From Arcanobacterium phocae (GTDB lineage: Bacteria; Actinomycetota; Actinomycetes; Actinomycetales; Actinomycetaceae), in the NCBI RefSeq assembly GCF_900105865.1, contig NZ_LT629804.1:806001-870000 (forward strand): 64,000 bases of DNA. Direction: 5' to 3'. This document shows positions 25,655 to 35,782 of the stretch, piece by piece; position 1 is the first letter of the stretch, and the number at the start of each line of letters is the position of its first letter. Below the pieces are notes generated by a model. That model made no database searches. It was not told the origin of the DNA and saw only the letters and a list, made by a program, of their open reading frames with translations. Position numbers and translations under genes: made by a program.

Positions 25655-25745
25655 GGGAGTTCCGTTATCGACGCGGTGTCTACACTCCTGAGGGATGTAG
25701 CCTCCGGTATCGAGGCTGTCCATAAAATAACAAGGAGTACATATC

Positions 25746-26330
25746 ATGGTTGAAGTTTTGAAGGCTTCCGTTCGTTCCGAATTTGGCAAGGGCGCAGCTC
25801 GTCGTCTACGTCGTGAAGAAAAGCTTCCAGGCGTTCTTTACGGTCACGGTGAAAACCCAGTCCACCTCGAACTCGATTACCACTCAACATTCATGGCTGT
25901 TCGTGGCAATGCAAACGCTTTGTTGAGCATCGAAATTGATGGCGAAAAAGAACTCGCTATTGTCAAGGATGTTCAGCGTAACGCTCTTTCCCGTTTGATC
26001 GAACACGTCGATTTCCTCCGCGTGAAGAAGGGCGAAAAGGTCGACGCTGAAATTCCAGTCGTCATCGAAGGCGAGCCAGCTGGCGAAGCTGCTGCAACAC
26101 TCGAAATGCTTCAGGTTATGGCGAAGGCTGACGCTACCGCAATTCCAGAGCAGATCGTCGTTAACGTTGATGGCCTCGAAGATGGCAAGCACGTTACCGT
26201 TGCTGATCTCGTATTGCCAGAAGGCGTTGAGGTTGAGCTCGATCCAGAAGCAGTTGTTGTTGTGATCGCAGTTCCGGCAATGGAAGCTCCAGAAGAAGGC
26301 ACTGAAGACGAAGCTGCTGACGCTGAGTGA
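25746..26330 (+). CDS. rplY: Large ribosomal subunit protein bL25 (Ctc form)
   Basis: A 194-residue protein of the long CTC type. An N-terminal 5S rRNA-binding beta-barrel (about 1-92, opening EVLKASVRSEFGKGAARRLR) is followed by the TL5/CTC C-terminal beta domain and a very acidic tail. It binds 5S rRNA in the large subunit. AAGGAG lies seven bases before the ATG. The ~90 bases between the terminator and this ribosome site include a small CTACA/TGTAG hairpin (about 25680-25700) that might be regulatory; nothing more can be said. Confidence 0.95.
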   Translation: MVEVLKASVRSEFGKGAARRLRREEKLPGVLYGHGENPVHLELDYHSTFMAVRGNANALLSIEIDGEKELAIVKDVQRNALSRLIEHVDFLRVKKGEKVDAEIPVVIEGEPAGEAAATLEMLQVMAKADATAIPEQIVVNVDGLEDGKHVTVADLVLPEGVEVELDPEAVVVVIAVPAMEAPEEGTEDEAADAE

Positions 26331-26345
26331 TTCATTTGTTTGAAT

Positions 26346-26378
26346 GTGAGGCCCGGCCCTGGTGGGGACGGGCCTCAC
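26346..26378 (+). terminator. Hairpin after rplY
   Basis: Ten-base perfect arms GTGAGGCCCG (26346-26355) and CGGGCCTCAC (26369-26378) start 16 bases after the rplY stop. The following T-tract is poor (GCTCATTT). Confidence 0.65.
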
Positions 26379-26466
26379 GCTCATTTAGCTGATGTGTTTC
26401 ATAATTGTGGTGGAGCTGTCCGCTATAAAGGATAAGTAAGCTCATTGATTTGGGAGGGAACTGATT

Positions 26467-27054
26467 GTGTACACTATTTTTGGATTAGGTAATCCAGGAG
26501 CCAAATACGCTACTACGCGCCACAATATTGGGCATATGGTGGTTGATATTGTGGCTGACCGGCTGGGAAGCCGGTTGGGTGTCCATAAACAGAGCAACAC
26601 GCAATCGGCATCTGTTCGTTACGGAATAGCACCAGGAGTGCCGGGTGAACAGGTTATCCTTGGCGTATCAATGGGATATATGAACACTTCAGGTGGGCCA
26701 GTAAGCTCGCTGATGTCCTACTATCATGGCGATACTGAGAATCTCATTGTTGTTCACGATGAATTAGATTTGCCATTTGGCACGTTGAAGCTTAAGCGTG
26801 GCGGTGGCGAAGGGGGCCATAATGGTCTCAAATCTATTTCCCAATCTCTCGGCTCAAAAAACTATATCCGGTTGCGTTGCGGTATTGGACGTCCACCGGG
26901 ACGGCAAGATCCGGCCGATTTCGTCTTGTCGCAGTTTTCGGCAAGTGAACGCAAAGAACTAGATCTTATGCTGGAACTAGCCGCGGACGCAGTTCTCGAT
27001 GTTATTGATCATGGCCTCGATAAAGCCACCATGCGATTGCATACTGCCTCCTAA
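26467..27054 (+). CDS. pth: Peptidyl-tRNA hydrolase
   Basis: A 195-residue Pth enzyme that releases peptides from stalled peptidyl-tRNA. Active-site residues are visible in GLGNPGAKYATTRHNIG (asparagine near 10, catalytic histidine near 20), MNTSGGPV, and VVHDELDLPFG with the aspartate partner. RGGGEGGHNGLKS is also conserved. The GTG at 26467 follows a strong GGGAGG, and the frame from it matches the family N-terminus. mfd starts 20 bases downstream. Confidence 0.96.
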   Translation: MYTIFGLGNPGAKYATTRHNIGHMVVDIVADRLGSRLGVHKQSNTQSASVRYGIAPGVPGEQVILGVSMGYMNTSGGPVSSLMSYYHGDTENLIVVHDELDLPFGTLKLKRGGGEGGHNGLKSISQSLGSKNYIRLRCGIGRPPGRQDPADFVLSQFSASERKELDLMLELAADAVLDVIDHGLDKATMRLHTAS

Positions 27055-27074
27055 CTGACACAAAGAAAGCCATT

Positions 27075-30000
27075 ATGGATCTTCACCCCTTACTTGACGT
27101 ATTTACTGCATCGCCGTCTTTAGATGCTCTTAACGGAACGAATGCAGATATTTCGGTTCCCCGCGGTGCTGTTGCCCCGTTATTGGCAAGCCTCAGCGAA
27201 CGCGATATCAAGAAAACGCATGTGGTTATTACTGCAAGTGGGCGGGAAGCAGACGATATGGCAACCTTGCTTGGATCGTATCTGCCACCGGATTCTATTG
27301 CGGTGCTACCTGCTTGGGAGACGCTGCCTCATGAACGGCTTTCACCGCGTTCTGATACGGTTGCGCGCCGAATGCTCACGTTCCGCAGGCTGGCACATCC
27401 GGAAGAATTTCCACCACTGCTCGTGGTTATTATTCCGATCCGTGCACTATTGCAACCAGTTATTGAAGGTTTAGGGGAACGAAAACCAGTACGGATTCGT
27501 GTTGGGGACGTAATTGATATGAACGAGTTGCAAGAGCAGCTCGTGTCGGCGGCATATACCCGCGTAGATATGATTGAGTCGCGCGGTGAGTTTGCAATCA
27601 GAGGTGGAATTATCGATATTTTCCCGCCCACTGAACCCCATCCGTTGCGTGTGGAATTATTTGGCGATGAAGTTGATGAGATTCGTTCCTTCGCAGTGGG
27701 AGACCAGCGTTCATTGCATGCTCGCGCTCAGGTTTATGCACCGCCGTGTCGCGAATTACTTTTGACAGCTGACGTGCGGTCGCGTGCTAGTCAGGTCATG
27801 ACTCAGCTACCCGGAGCAACCGATATGCTCGAAAAAATCGCGAATGGCATTGCGGTTGAAGGAATGGAATCACTGATTCCGATTTTGGTGCCGAGTATGC
27901 ATCCGGTGCATGATGATCTGCCCACACAGTCGCGTTTTATCGTTGTTGAACCAGAACGGGTCACAGCCCGTGCCGAATCGTTGATTGAAACAACTGAAGA
28001 GTTTTTAGAAGCAGCATGGAGCGCGGCAGCCTCTGGTGGTGCAGTTCCACTCAATGTTGGCCGAGCATCATTTATTCCGGCGGCAGATATTCGCGCTGCC
28101 GTGATCGAAAGCGGAAAAGAATGGTGGACGATTGGTGGTTTGCCCTCTCCGGCTGCCATCGACTTCGGTATCCACGAACCACAAAATTTCAGTGGCAACG
28201 TTGATGCCTCGATCGATTACCTGGGCGGCCTAGCTAAAAAAGATTGGCAAGTTGTCATTGCCACGCAAGGTGCAGGTTTAGGCAGAAGATTAGCCGAACA
28301 AATAGAAAGTGCGGGGTTTCCTTCGCGATTCGTTGAGGATCTGCCAGCCGCTATCACGAGTGGCATTGTTTACGTAACTCCAGCTGCTATGCCTACTGGT
28401 TTCGTTGATCCTGCACGCCAGATAGCAGTCTATGGTGTTAATGATTTTATGCACCGCAAGAAAGCTAATTTCGCCAATCAGCAAGGCATGCCTAAACGAC
28501 GCAAGAATGCGGTAGATCCACTGCAACTGAAGCCTGGCGATTATGTTGTCCATCAGCGCCACGGTGTAGCTCAGTTCGTCAAACTAGCGAAACGTTCGTT
28601 AGGTGCCAACAACAGCAATCAGCGCGAATACGTTGTTTTGGAGTATTCGCCGTCGAAACGCGGTGCGCCACGCGATCAGCTCTGGGTCCCAACAGATCAA
28701 CTCGATCAGGTATCAAAATACTCTGGTGGGGATTCGCCGTCGTTAAATAAAATGGGCGGCGCAGATTGGGACAAAACAAAAGCGAAAGCACGCGCAGCCG
28801 TCAAGCAAATCGCGAAAGAGCTCATCCGGCTCTACGCTAAACGTCGAGCCACAAAAGGTCACGCATTTTCACCAGATACTCCGTGGCAGCGCGAACTCGA
28901 AGATGCATTTTCGTATGTTGAAACTCCCGATCAGCTCACCACGATCGAAGAAGTCAAACGGGATATGGAATCTCCGGAACCGATGGATCGTCTCATTTCG
29001 GGAGACGTCGGATACGGAAAAACTGAGATTGCAGTGCGCGCAGCTTTCAAAGCCGTCCAAGACAATATGCAGGTCGCGGTGCTCGTACCAACCACAATTT
29101 TAGTTCAACAACACGCGGAAACATTCACCGAAAGATATGCGGGATTCCCCGTTAAAGTCGCGAGCCTATCCCGGTTCCAAACCGCCAAAGAAGCCGATGA
29201 GATTCGCAAGGGTGTGCGCGATGGAAGTATCGACATCGTCATCGGCACTCACCGGCTCATCACTGGTGACGTGCGGTTTAAGAATCTAGGACTTGTCATT
29301 ATTGACGAAGAACAGCGTTTCGGGGTGGAGCATAAGGAAATGCTGAAGCAACTCTACCCAACAGTAGACGTGCTTTCCATGTCTGCAACGCCGATTCCGC
29401 GAACATTGGAAATGGCGGTAACAGGTATTCGCCAAATGTCTACCCTGGCAACTCCGCCAGAAGAACGGCACCCAATCTTGACGTATGTTGGACCGCACGA
29501 ATCGAAACAAATAGCGGCAGCCATCAAGCGCGAACTGCTGCGCGATGGACAAGTGTTCTATATCCACAATCGCACCCAATCGATTCATCGAGTAGCTGCT
29601 CAACTTGCTGAACTTGTTCCGCAAGCGCGAGTTGGGGTGGCGCACGGAAAGATGACGGAGAACCAGCTCGAAGATGTTATTCAAGCATTCTGGGATAAAG
29701 ACATTGACGTACTAGTGTGTACCACAATCGTTGAAACGGGACTTGATATATCGAATGCCAACACGCTCATTGTGGAAGATGCGCACAAGCTTGGACTTTC
29801 CCAACTTCATCAGCTACGCGGACGAGTTGGCAGAAGCCGCGAACGAGCATACGCCTACTTCCTATACCCGCAAGATAAAGCAATGACAGAAACCGCCATT
29901 GAACGGTTACGCACAATTGCCGCTCACTCTGAGCTGGGTGCTGGAATCCAGGTTGCCATGAAAGATCTGGAAATTCGTGGTGCTGGAAATATTTTAGGTG

Positions 30001-30590
30001 GTGAACAGTCCGGGCATATTGCGGGAGTAGGATTTGATCTCTACCTGCGGATGGTCTCTGAAGCAGTTGCTCAGCTCACCGGGCAAGACAAACGCACTGA
30101 AGCTGAACAGCAAGCCGAGATGCGTATCGAGCTTCCGGTAGAAGCCTATGTGCCAGAAAAGTGGGTATCGTCTGAGCGGTTGCGTCTTGAAATCTATACC
30201 AAGATTGCGGCATCGGTTAACCAACAACAGCGAGATGATGTGCGGGTTGAATTAATCGACCGCTACGGTCCGATTCCAGTAGAAGTAGATAGGCTGTTTG
30301 CCTTAGCAGCACTTCGGGAACGGGCTCGTGGATATGGCATCGAAGAAATTACGGTGATGGGGAAGAATATTCGCTTTGCGCCAGTGGTCTTAACTGATTC
30401 CCGTCAAGCTCGAATGCGACGGTTGTATCCGAAAGGTATTGCCAAAGCAGCGATACGAACGGTGCTTGTTCCGTTAGCGGATGTCCAGCGCAAAAACAGT
30501 CAGCGTGCAGTTTTGGGCAGCGAGACAGCGTTGGAAAACGAAGACATTATTGATGTCGTTGCAACAATAATGGATCAGCTATTTTCGTAA
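27075..30590 (+). CDS. mfd: Transcription-repair coupling factor
   Basis: A 1171-residue SF2 translocase of normal Mfd length. It displaces RNA polymerase stalled at DNA damage and recruits the UvrA/B excision machinery. The order of modules is an N-terminal UvrB-homology region (SRGEFAIRGGIIDIFPP), a CarD-like polymerase-interaction domain near residue 485 (LKPGDYVVHQRHGVAQF), and helicase motifs. These include GDVGYGKTE near 645, DEEQ near 743 and SATPIPRT. The translocation module QLRGRVGRS and a C-terminal regulatory domain follow. It is the largest gene in the window and ends the pth-mfd operon. Confidence 0.97.
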   Translation: MDLHPLLDVFTASPSLDALNGTNADISVPRGAVAPLLASLSERDIKKTHVVITASGREADDMATLLGSYLPPDSIAVLPAWETLPHERLSPRSDTVARRMLTFRRLAHPEEFPPLLVVIIPIRALLQPVIEGLGERKPVRIRVGDVIDMNELQEQLVSAAYTRVDMIESRGEFAIRGGIIDIFPPTEPHPLRVELFGDEVDEIRSFAVGDQRSLHARAQVYAPPCRELLLTADVRSRASQVMTQLPGATDMLEKIANGIAVEGMESLIPILVPSMHPVHDDLPTQSRFIVVEPERVTARAESLIETTEEFLEAAWSAAASGGAVPLNVGRASFIPAADIRAAVIESGKEWWTIGGLPSPAAIDFGIHEPQNFSGNVDASIDYLGGLAKKDWQVVIATQGAGLGRRLAEQIESAGFPSRFVEDLPAAITSGIVYVTPAAMPTGFVDPARQIAVYGVNDFMHRKKANFANQQGMPKRRKNAVDPLQLKPGDYVVHQRHGVAQFVKLAKRSLGANNSNQREYVVLEYSPSKRGAPRDQLWVPTDQLDQVSKYSGGDSPSLNKMGGADWDKTKAKARAAVKQIAKELIRLYAKRRATKGHAFSPDTPWQRELEDAFSYVETPDQLTTIEEVKRDMESPEPMDRLISGDVGYGKTEIAVRAAFKAVQDNMQVAVLVPTTILVQQHAETFTERYAGFPVKVASLSRFQTAKEADEIRKGVRDGSIDIVIGTHRLITGDVRFKNLGLVIIDEEQRFGVEHKEMLKQLYPTVDVLSMSATPIPRTLEMAVTGIRQMSTLATPPEERHPILTYVGPHESKQIAAAIKRELLRDGQVFYIHNRTQSIHRVAAQLAELVPQARVGVAHGKMTENQLEDVIQAFWDKDIDVLVCTTIVETGLDISNANTLIVEDAHKLGLSQLHQLRGRVGRSRERAYAYFLYPQDKAMTETAIERLRTIAAHSELGAGIQVAMKDLEIRGAGNILGGEQSGHIAGVGFDLYLRMVSEAVAQLTGQDKRTEAEQQAEMRIELPVEAYVPEKWVSSERLRLEIYTKIAASVNQQQRDDVRVELIDRYGPIPVEVDRLFALAALRERARGYGIEEITVMGKNIRFAPVVLTDSRQARMRRLYPKGIAKAAIRTVLVPLADVQRKNSQRAVLGSETALENEDIIDVVATIMDQLFS

Positions 30591-32201
<1,611 letters not shown>

Positions 32202-32219
32202 GGAATAGTCAGACCTAGC

Positions 32220-32254
32220 GTGTGGGGCTGTGCCAGATTGGTACAGCCCCACAC
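32220..32254 (+). terminator. Terminator after eno
   Basis: Twelve-base perfect arms GTGTGGGGCTGT (32220-32231) and ACAGCCCCACAC (32243-32254) start 18 bases after the eno stop codon. No real T-run follows, so Rho may assist. Confidence 0.7.
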
Positions 32255-32348
32255 GTGTATCGTCGTCGTCACTCAATACGAGTATTCTTATATCTGGAAG
32301 TACTCACCCCAACTAGAGCTGAAGCACACTGGACTGTAAGGAAAACCA

Positions 32349-33311
32349 ATGGTGGAAAAAATAATTCTTGACTGCGATCCGGGGCACGATGATGCGATTG
32401 CGATTTTGCTGGCTGCCGGAAATTCCAACATTGATCTTCTTGGAATCACCACGGTGGCAGGCAACCAGGTTTTAGAAAAAGTCACTCGGAACGCGTTGGC
32501 TGTTTGTGCAGCCGCTGGAATCACCGTTCCGGTAGCAAAAGGCGCCGCAGGGCCTCTCGTACAGAAACAAGTGATCGCCCCGGAAATCCACGGCTCCAGC
32601 GGTTTAGACGGCCCAGTTTTACCAGAACCGCAGACGGACCTCGACCCGCGCCATGCAGTCGATTTCATTATTGACACCGTGATGCGTGAACCGGCAAAAA
32701 CCGTCAATCTTGTTCCAGTTGGCCCGCTGACGAATATTGCCCTAGCTGTGTGCAAAGAACCAGCGATCGTGGACCGAGTGAAATCAGTTGTGTTGATGGG
32801 CGGTGCCTATACTCGCGGTAATTCCACTCCCGCAGCTGAGTTCAATATTTATGCTGATCCGGAAGCTGCACAGATAGTTTTCGAACATGAATGGCCAGTG
32901 ACCATGGTTGGCTTGGATTTAACACACCAAGCCTTAGCTACTGCTGAGCTGCAAGACCGGGTGCGTGCAATTGATACTGACTTGGCACGGTTCGTTCTTG
33001 ATATTTGGGGCTTTGTTGGGCAGAGGTATCGTGAGGAGTTCGGCTTTGAAGCGCCACCAATCCACGATGCGGTTTGTGTAGCAGCGCTGATTGACCCGCG
33101 CATCATTCAGTGCAGTAAAGCATTTGTTTCAGTGGAATTAACTGGAACATGGACTCGTGGAATGACGTTTGCTGCTTTCAACGACATTCCAACAATGACT
33201 CATCCGTTCCCGGTTCTCGACGACGATCAGTTCCGTACGAATGTTGCTATCACGTTAGATTGGGAGCGGTTTGCACACCTAGTTGTCGATTCGATTCGGG
33301 CCTTAGGCTAA
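32349..33311 (+). CDS. Inosine-uridine preferring nucleoside hydrolase family protein
   Basis: A 320-residue nucleoside N-ribohydrolase. The N-terminal calcium-binding signature reads ILDCDPGHDDAIA. VPVAKGAAGPL, PVGPLTNIA, MGGAYTRGN and the C-terminal IHDAVCVAAL, with the catalytic-site histidine, are conserved in the family. It splits ribonucleosides into base and ribose for salvage; whether it prefers purines or pyrimidines cannot be read. It is inserted between eno and divIC, which are neighbours in most actinobacteria. TAAGGAAA precedes the ATG. Confidence 0.92.
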   Translation: MVEKIILDCDPGHDDAIAILLAAGNSNIDLLGITTVAGNQVLEKVTRNALAVCAAAGITVPVAKGAAGPLVQKQVIAPEIHGSSGLDGPVLPEPQTDLDPRHAVDFIIDTVMREPAKTVNLVPVGPLTNIALAVCKEPAIVDRVKSVVLMGGAYTRGNSTPAAEFNIYADPEAAQIVFEHEWPVTMVGLDLTHQALATAELQDRVRAIDTDLARFVLDIWGFVGQRYREEFGFEAPPIHDAVCVAALIDPRIIQCSKAFVSVELTGTWTRGMTFAAFNDIPTMTHPFPVLDDDQFRTNVAITLDWERFAHLVVDSIRALG

Positions 33312-33386
33312 CCGAATACGTGGAGCGTGTGGTGGCTCACCAGCGCCGTCTCCCGTTTTGGCTACGAGACCTCTAGACTTATAAGC

Positions 33387-34082
33387 ATGGTTCGTCGTCC
33401 TTCTCATCGTTCATCATCCGGCAAGCCCGGATCATTTCGTGTGCCTAAACAACAGGCGCAGCCGATGAAACCTGGGGCCGGGCGCAATAATGTTAAAAGT
33501 AAGACCCGGCCCGTAGCGCCGTCGTCACGAAAGACAGAATCGGGCGCACGTAGTCGGTTTACTCAAGAACATCATTTAGTTATTGAAGGCCAAAACACAA
33601 CGCATCGTATTTCGTTGCGTCTGGCATCGATCGTGTTGTTCGTGCTGTTAGCCGTGCTGATTGTAGCTAATCCGCTCACACAGTATTTGGCGCAACAGGA
33701 AGAAATCCGGGAAGCCAAAGCAGAGTTGGCATTGGTTAAGGACCGCGTGGAATCGCTGGAAGAAGAAAAAGAGCTGTGGAACGATCCGGTTTATATTCAG
33801 TCCAAAGCGCGCGAACGTCTCGGTTTTGTGATGCCTGGGCAAACTCTTTATACGACGACGGATCCGCAAAAAGGTGATGCAACCGAACGCTTGAATGCGC
33901 GTGCTGAGGAAGTAACGCGGTTGCGCCGCGAACAAACACCGTTTTTTGTTACTGGTTGGGATTCACTTGATATTGCTGGCCAGGTCGGGGAACGGAAAAA
34001 TCCGCAGCATACCCCAATATTGAATGACAATTTAATGCCGGAATCGCAAGATTCCACCGATACGAAGGATACGAAGAAATGA
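33387..34082 (+). CDS. Septum formation initiator (DivIC/FtsB family)
   Basis: A 231-residue bitopic membrane protein. A basic, disordered cytoplasmic N-terminus of ~75 residues is followed by one helix at about 78-96. A short coiled coil (101-131) comes next, and then the family segment YIQSKARERLGFVMPGQ. FtsB/DivIC proteins form a complex with FtsL and FtsQ that activates septal wall synthesis. Both the N-terminal and C-terminal arms are long compared with E. coli FtsB, as usual in actinobacteria. ATG 33387 is chosen, since the upstream frame from GTG 33327 lacks a ribosome site. No good Shine-Dalgarno precedes either start. The stop overlaps the DUF501 gene (ATGA). Confidence 0.85.
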   Translation: MVRRPSHRSSSGKPGSFRVPKQQAQPMKPGAGRNNVKSKTRPVAPSSRKTESGARSRFTQEHHLVIEGQNTTHRISLRLASIVLFVLLAVLIVANPLTQYLAQQEEIREAKAELALVKDRVESLEEEKELWNDPVYIQSKARERLGFVMPGQTLYTTTDPQKGDATERLNARAEEVTRLRREQTPFFVTGWDSLDIAGQVGERKNPQHTPILNDNLMPESQDSTDTKDTKK

Positions 34083-34633
34083 CATCTGTTTCCCTTGATG
34101 TGCTCCAACGCGTCGCTGCGAACGCGACGGAGATTCGCCCCGGTGATCGGGAAATCTTGACCCGGCAATTAGGGCGAGATCCGCGTGGTCTTGTTGGAAT
34201 TGGTGCGCGGTGTGCGTGTGGTGCTCCGGCCGTGACGATTACTTACCCGCGGCTCCCGGATGGTTCGCCGTTTCCAACGTTGTTTTATCTGTCGTATCCG
34301 TGGCTGGTTCGTGAGATTTCACGGATTGAAAGTTCAGGGGAGATGGTGGCATATAACGATCGGCTCGCGGCTGATCCAGAGTTTGCAGCTGGCCATGTTC
34401 GGGCACATGAATCGTATGTTGCTCGTCGTGACTTGTTGGACGAGGTGCCGGAGATCGCCGGGAAGTCTGCTGGCGGGATGCCAGATCGCGTGAAGTGCTT
34501 GCATGCGTTAGCTGGGTATGCGTTGGCTGTGGGGCCTGGAGTGTGCCCGGCCGGAGACGAGGCATTGGCACAAGCGGGCTGGGATCCTAACGTGTGTCAT
34601 TGTTCTAGTGACGACGACGAAGCCACTGCCTGA
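34079..34633 (+). CDS. DUF501 family protein
   Basis: A 184-residue protein matching the actinobacterial DUF501 family, whose gene usually sits between divIC and ppx as here. It contains RQLGRDPRGLVGIGARCACG near the start, followed by PRLPDGSPFPTLFYLSYPW. KCLHALAGYALAVGPG and two further cysteines (CHC) come near the end, suggesting a cysteine-bound metal, though this is not established. Its ATG overlaps the preceding stop by four bases, so translation is coupled to divIC. The biochemical role is unknown. Confidence 0.9.
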   Translation: MTSVSLDVLQRVAANATEIRPGDREILTRQLGRDPRGLVGIGARCACGAPAVTITYPRLPDGSPFPTLFYLSYPWLVREISRIESSGEMVAYNDRLAADPEFAAGHVRAHESYVARRDLLDEVPEIAGKSAGGMPDRVKCLHALAGYALAVGPGVCPAGDEALAQAGWDPNVCHCSSDDDEATA

Positions 34634-34655
34634 TACAGCACTGAGGGAGGTTCTT

Positions 34656-35606
34656 GTGCGAGTTGCTGGAATTGATTGTGGTACGAATTCCATCAGGTTG
34701 CTGATTGCAGATGTTGATGCTGATGGTGTTTTAACTGACGTGGTTCGTACCATGCATATTGTGCGATTAGGCCAGGGTGTTGACCGAACCGGTTGGTTTG
34801 ATCCGCAGGCGTTGGAGCGAACGTTTGCGGCAATTGATGAATATGCGCAGCTTATTAAGCAGCATCAGTGTGAAGCTGTTGTGTTTGCGGCGACCTCTGC
34901 CACTCGCGATGCCTCAAACAGGGATATTTTTATCGACGGTGTTTATGACCGGCTCGGTGTCTGGCCACGGGTGTTGAGCGGTGAAGAAGAAGCTCGAACG
35001 TCGTTCGCGGGAGCAATGAGCGCGGTGCATAATCCAGCTGGTCCGCTAGTTGCGGTTGATCTTGGTGGTGGCTCAACAGAGCTGGTACTTGGTGACAGTG
35101 ATGGAAACGTGCTGAGTGCCTTCTCTATGGATGTTGGATCGGTCCGGATGCGGGAGCGTCGGATGGTGTCCGATCCGGCGACGGCGGAGGAAATCACTGC
35201 TGCCCGGCAAGATATTGCGCAGGCACTGGATGAGGCGGAACGTGTGGTTGATCTGAGCCAGGCGCGCACTGTGCTAGGTTTGGCTGGCACTATTACCTCG
35301 GTAGCCGCGTTGACATTGGATCTGACTGAATATGACTCGGATCGGATCCATGGGCTCCAGATGTCTGTGGCGCAGATCGATGAGACAACACAGTGGTTTA
35401 TTGACTCGACGCTGGCGCAGCGGCAGGCGGTTCCATTCTTGCATCCGCGCCGGGCTGATGTGATGGGAGCCGGGGCACTGGTGTGGCAAGAAGTCATTCA
35501 TCGGATTGCTCAGCGCAGCGCTGAAGCCGGCCACCAGCTCGAGTCTATTACTATTTCTGAGCATGATATTTTAGATGGCCTTGCGTTAATGGCGGCGGGT
35601 GTATAG
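34656..35606 (+). CDS. ppx: Exopolyphosphatase/Ppx-GppA family phosphatase
   Basis: A 316-residue member of the ASKHA (actin-like) phosphatase superfamily acting on polyphosphate or pppGpp. The phosphate-1 loop GIDCGTNSIRLL opens the protein, AATSATRDASN and LSGEEEAR follow, and VDLGGGSTEL marks the second phosphate loop. The C-terminal extension of long Ppx is absent, as in the actinobacterial Ppx1/Ppx2 form. The open frame continues upstream into DUF501, but GTG 34656 is preceded by GAGGGAGG and matches the family start. It is the last gene of the divIC-DUF501-ppx operon. Confidence 0.93.
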   Translation: MRVAGIDCGTNSIRLLIADVDADGVLTDVVRTMHIVRLGQGVDRTGWFDPQALERTFAAIDEYAQLIKQHQCEAVVFAATSATRDASNRDIFIDGVYDRLGVWPRVLSGEEEARTSFAGAMSAVHNPAGPLVAVDLGGGSTELVLGDSDGNVLSAFSMDVGSVRMRERRMVSDPATAEEITAARQDIAQALDEAERVVDLSQARTVLGLAGTITSVAALTLDLTEYDSDRIHGLQMSVAQIDETTQWFIDSTLAQRQAVPFLHPRRADVMGAGALVWQEVIHRIAQRSAEAGHQLESITISEHDILDGLALMAAGV

Positions 35607-35782
35607 CTTAGAGGTTTTACGCCATCATACTTTCTGACACCATGTCTAAAATTGTGTGTATTCGTGTGTTTATTTCACATTTTCCAAAAGGTGTGCATAA
35701 AGCTCGGTTTGGCATAATATACTGCGAGTACTGTAGTGAAGCGGAACAAAACCCAGTACGCTTCAGTAGAAAGGATTCGCTA

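Noticed and set aside
35642-35782. Upstream in-frame ATG extending the surface protein by 47 residues
   Set aside because: The extension lacks a ribosome site and would bury the signal peptide; ATG 35783 follows GAAAGG and starts a clean signal sequence.
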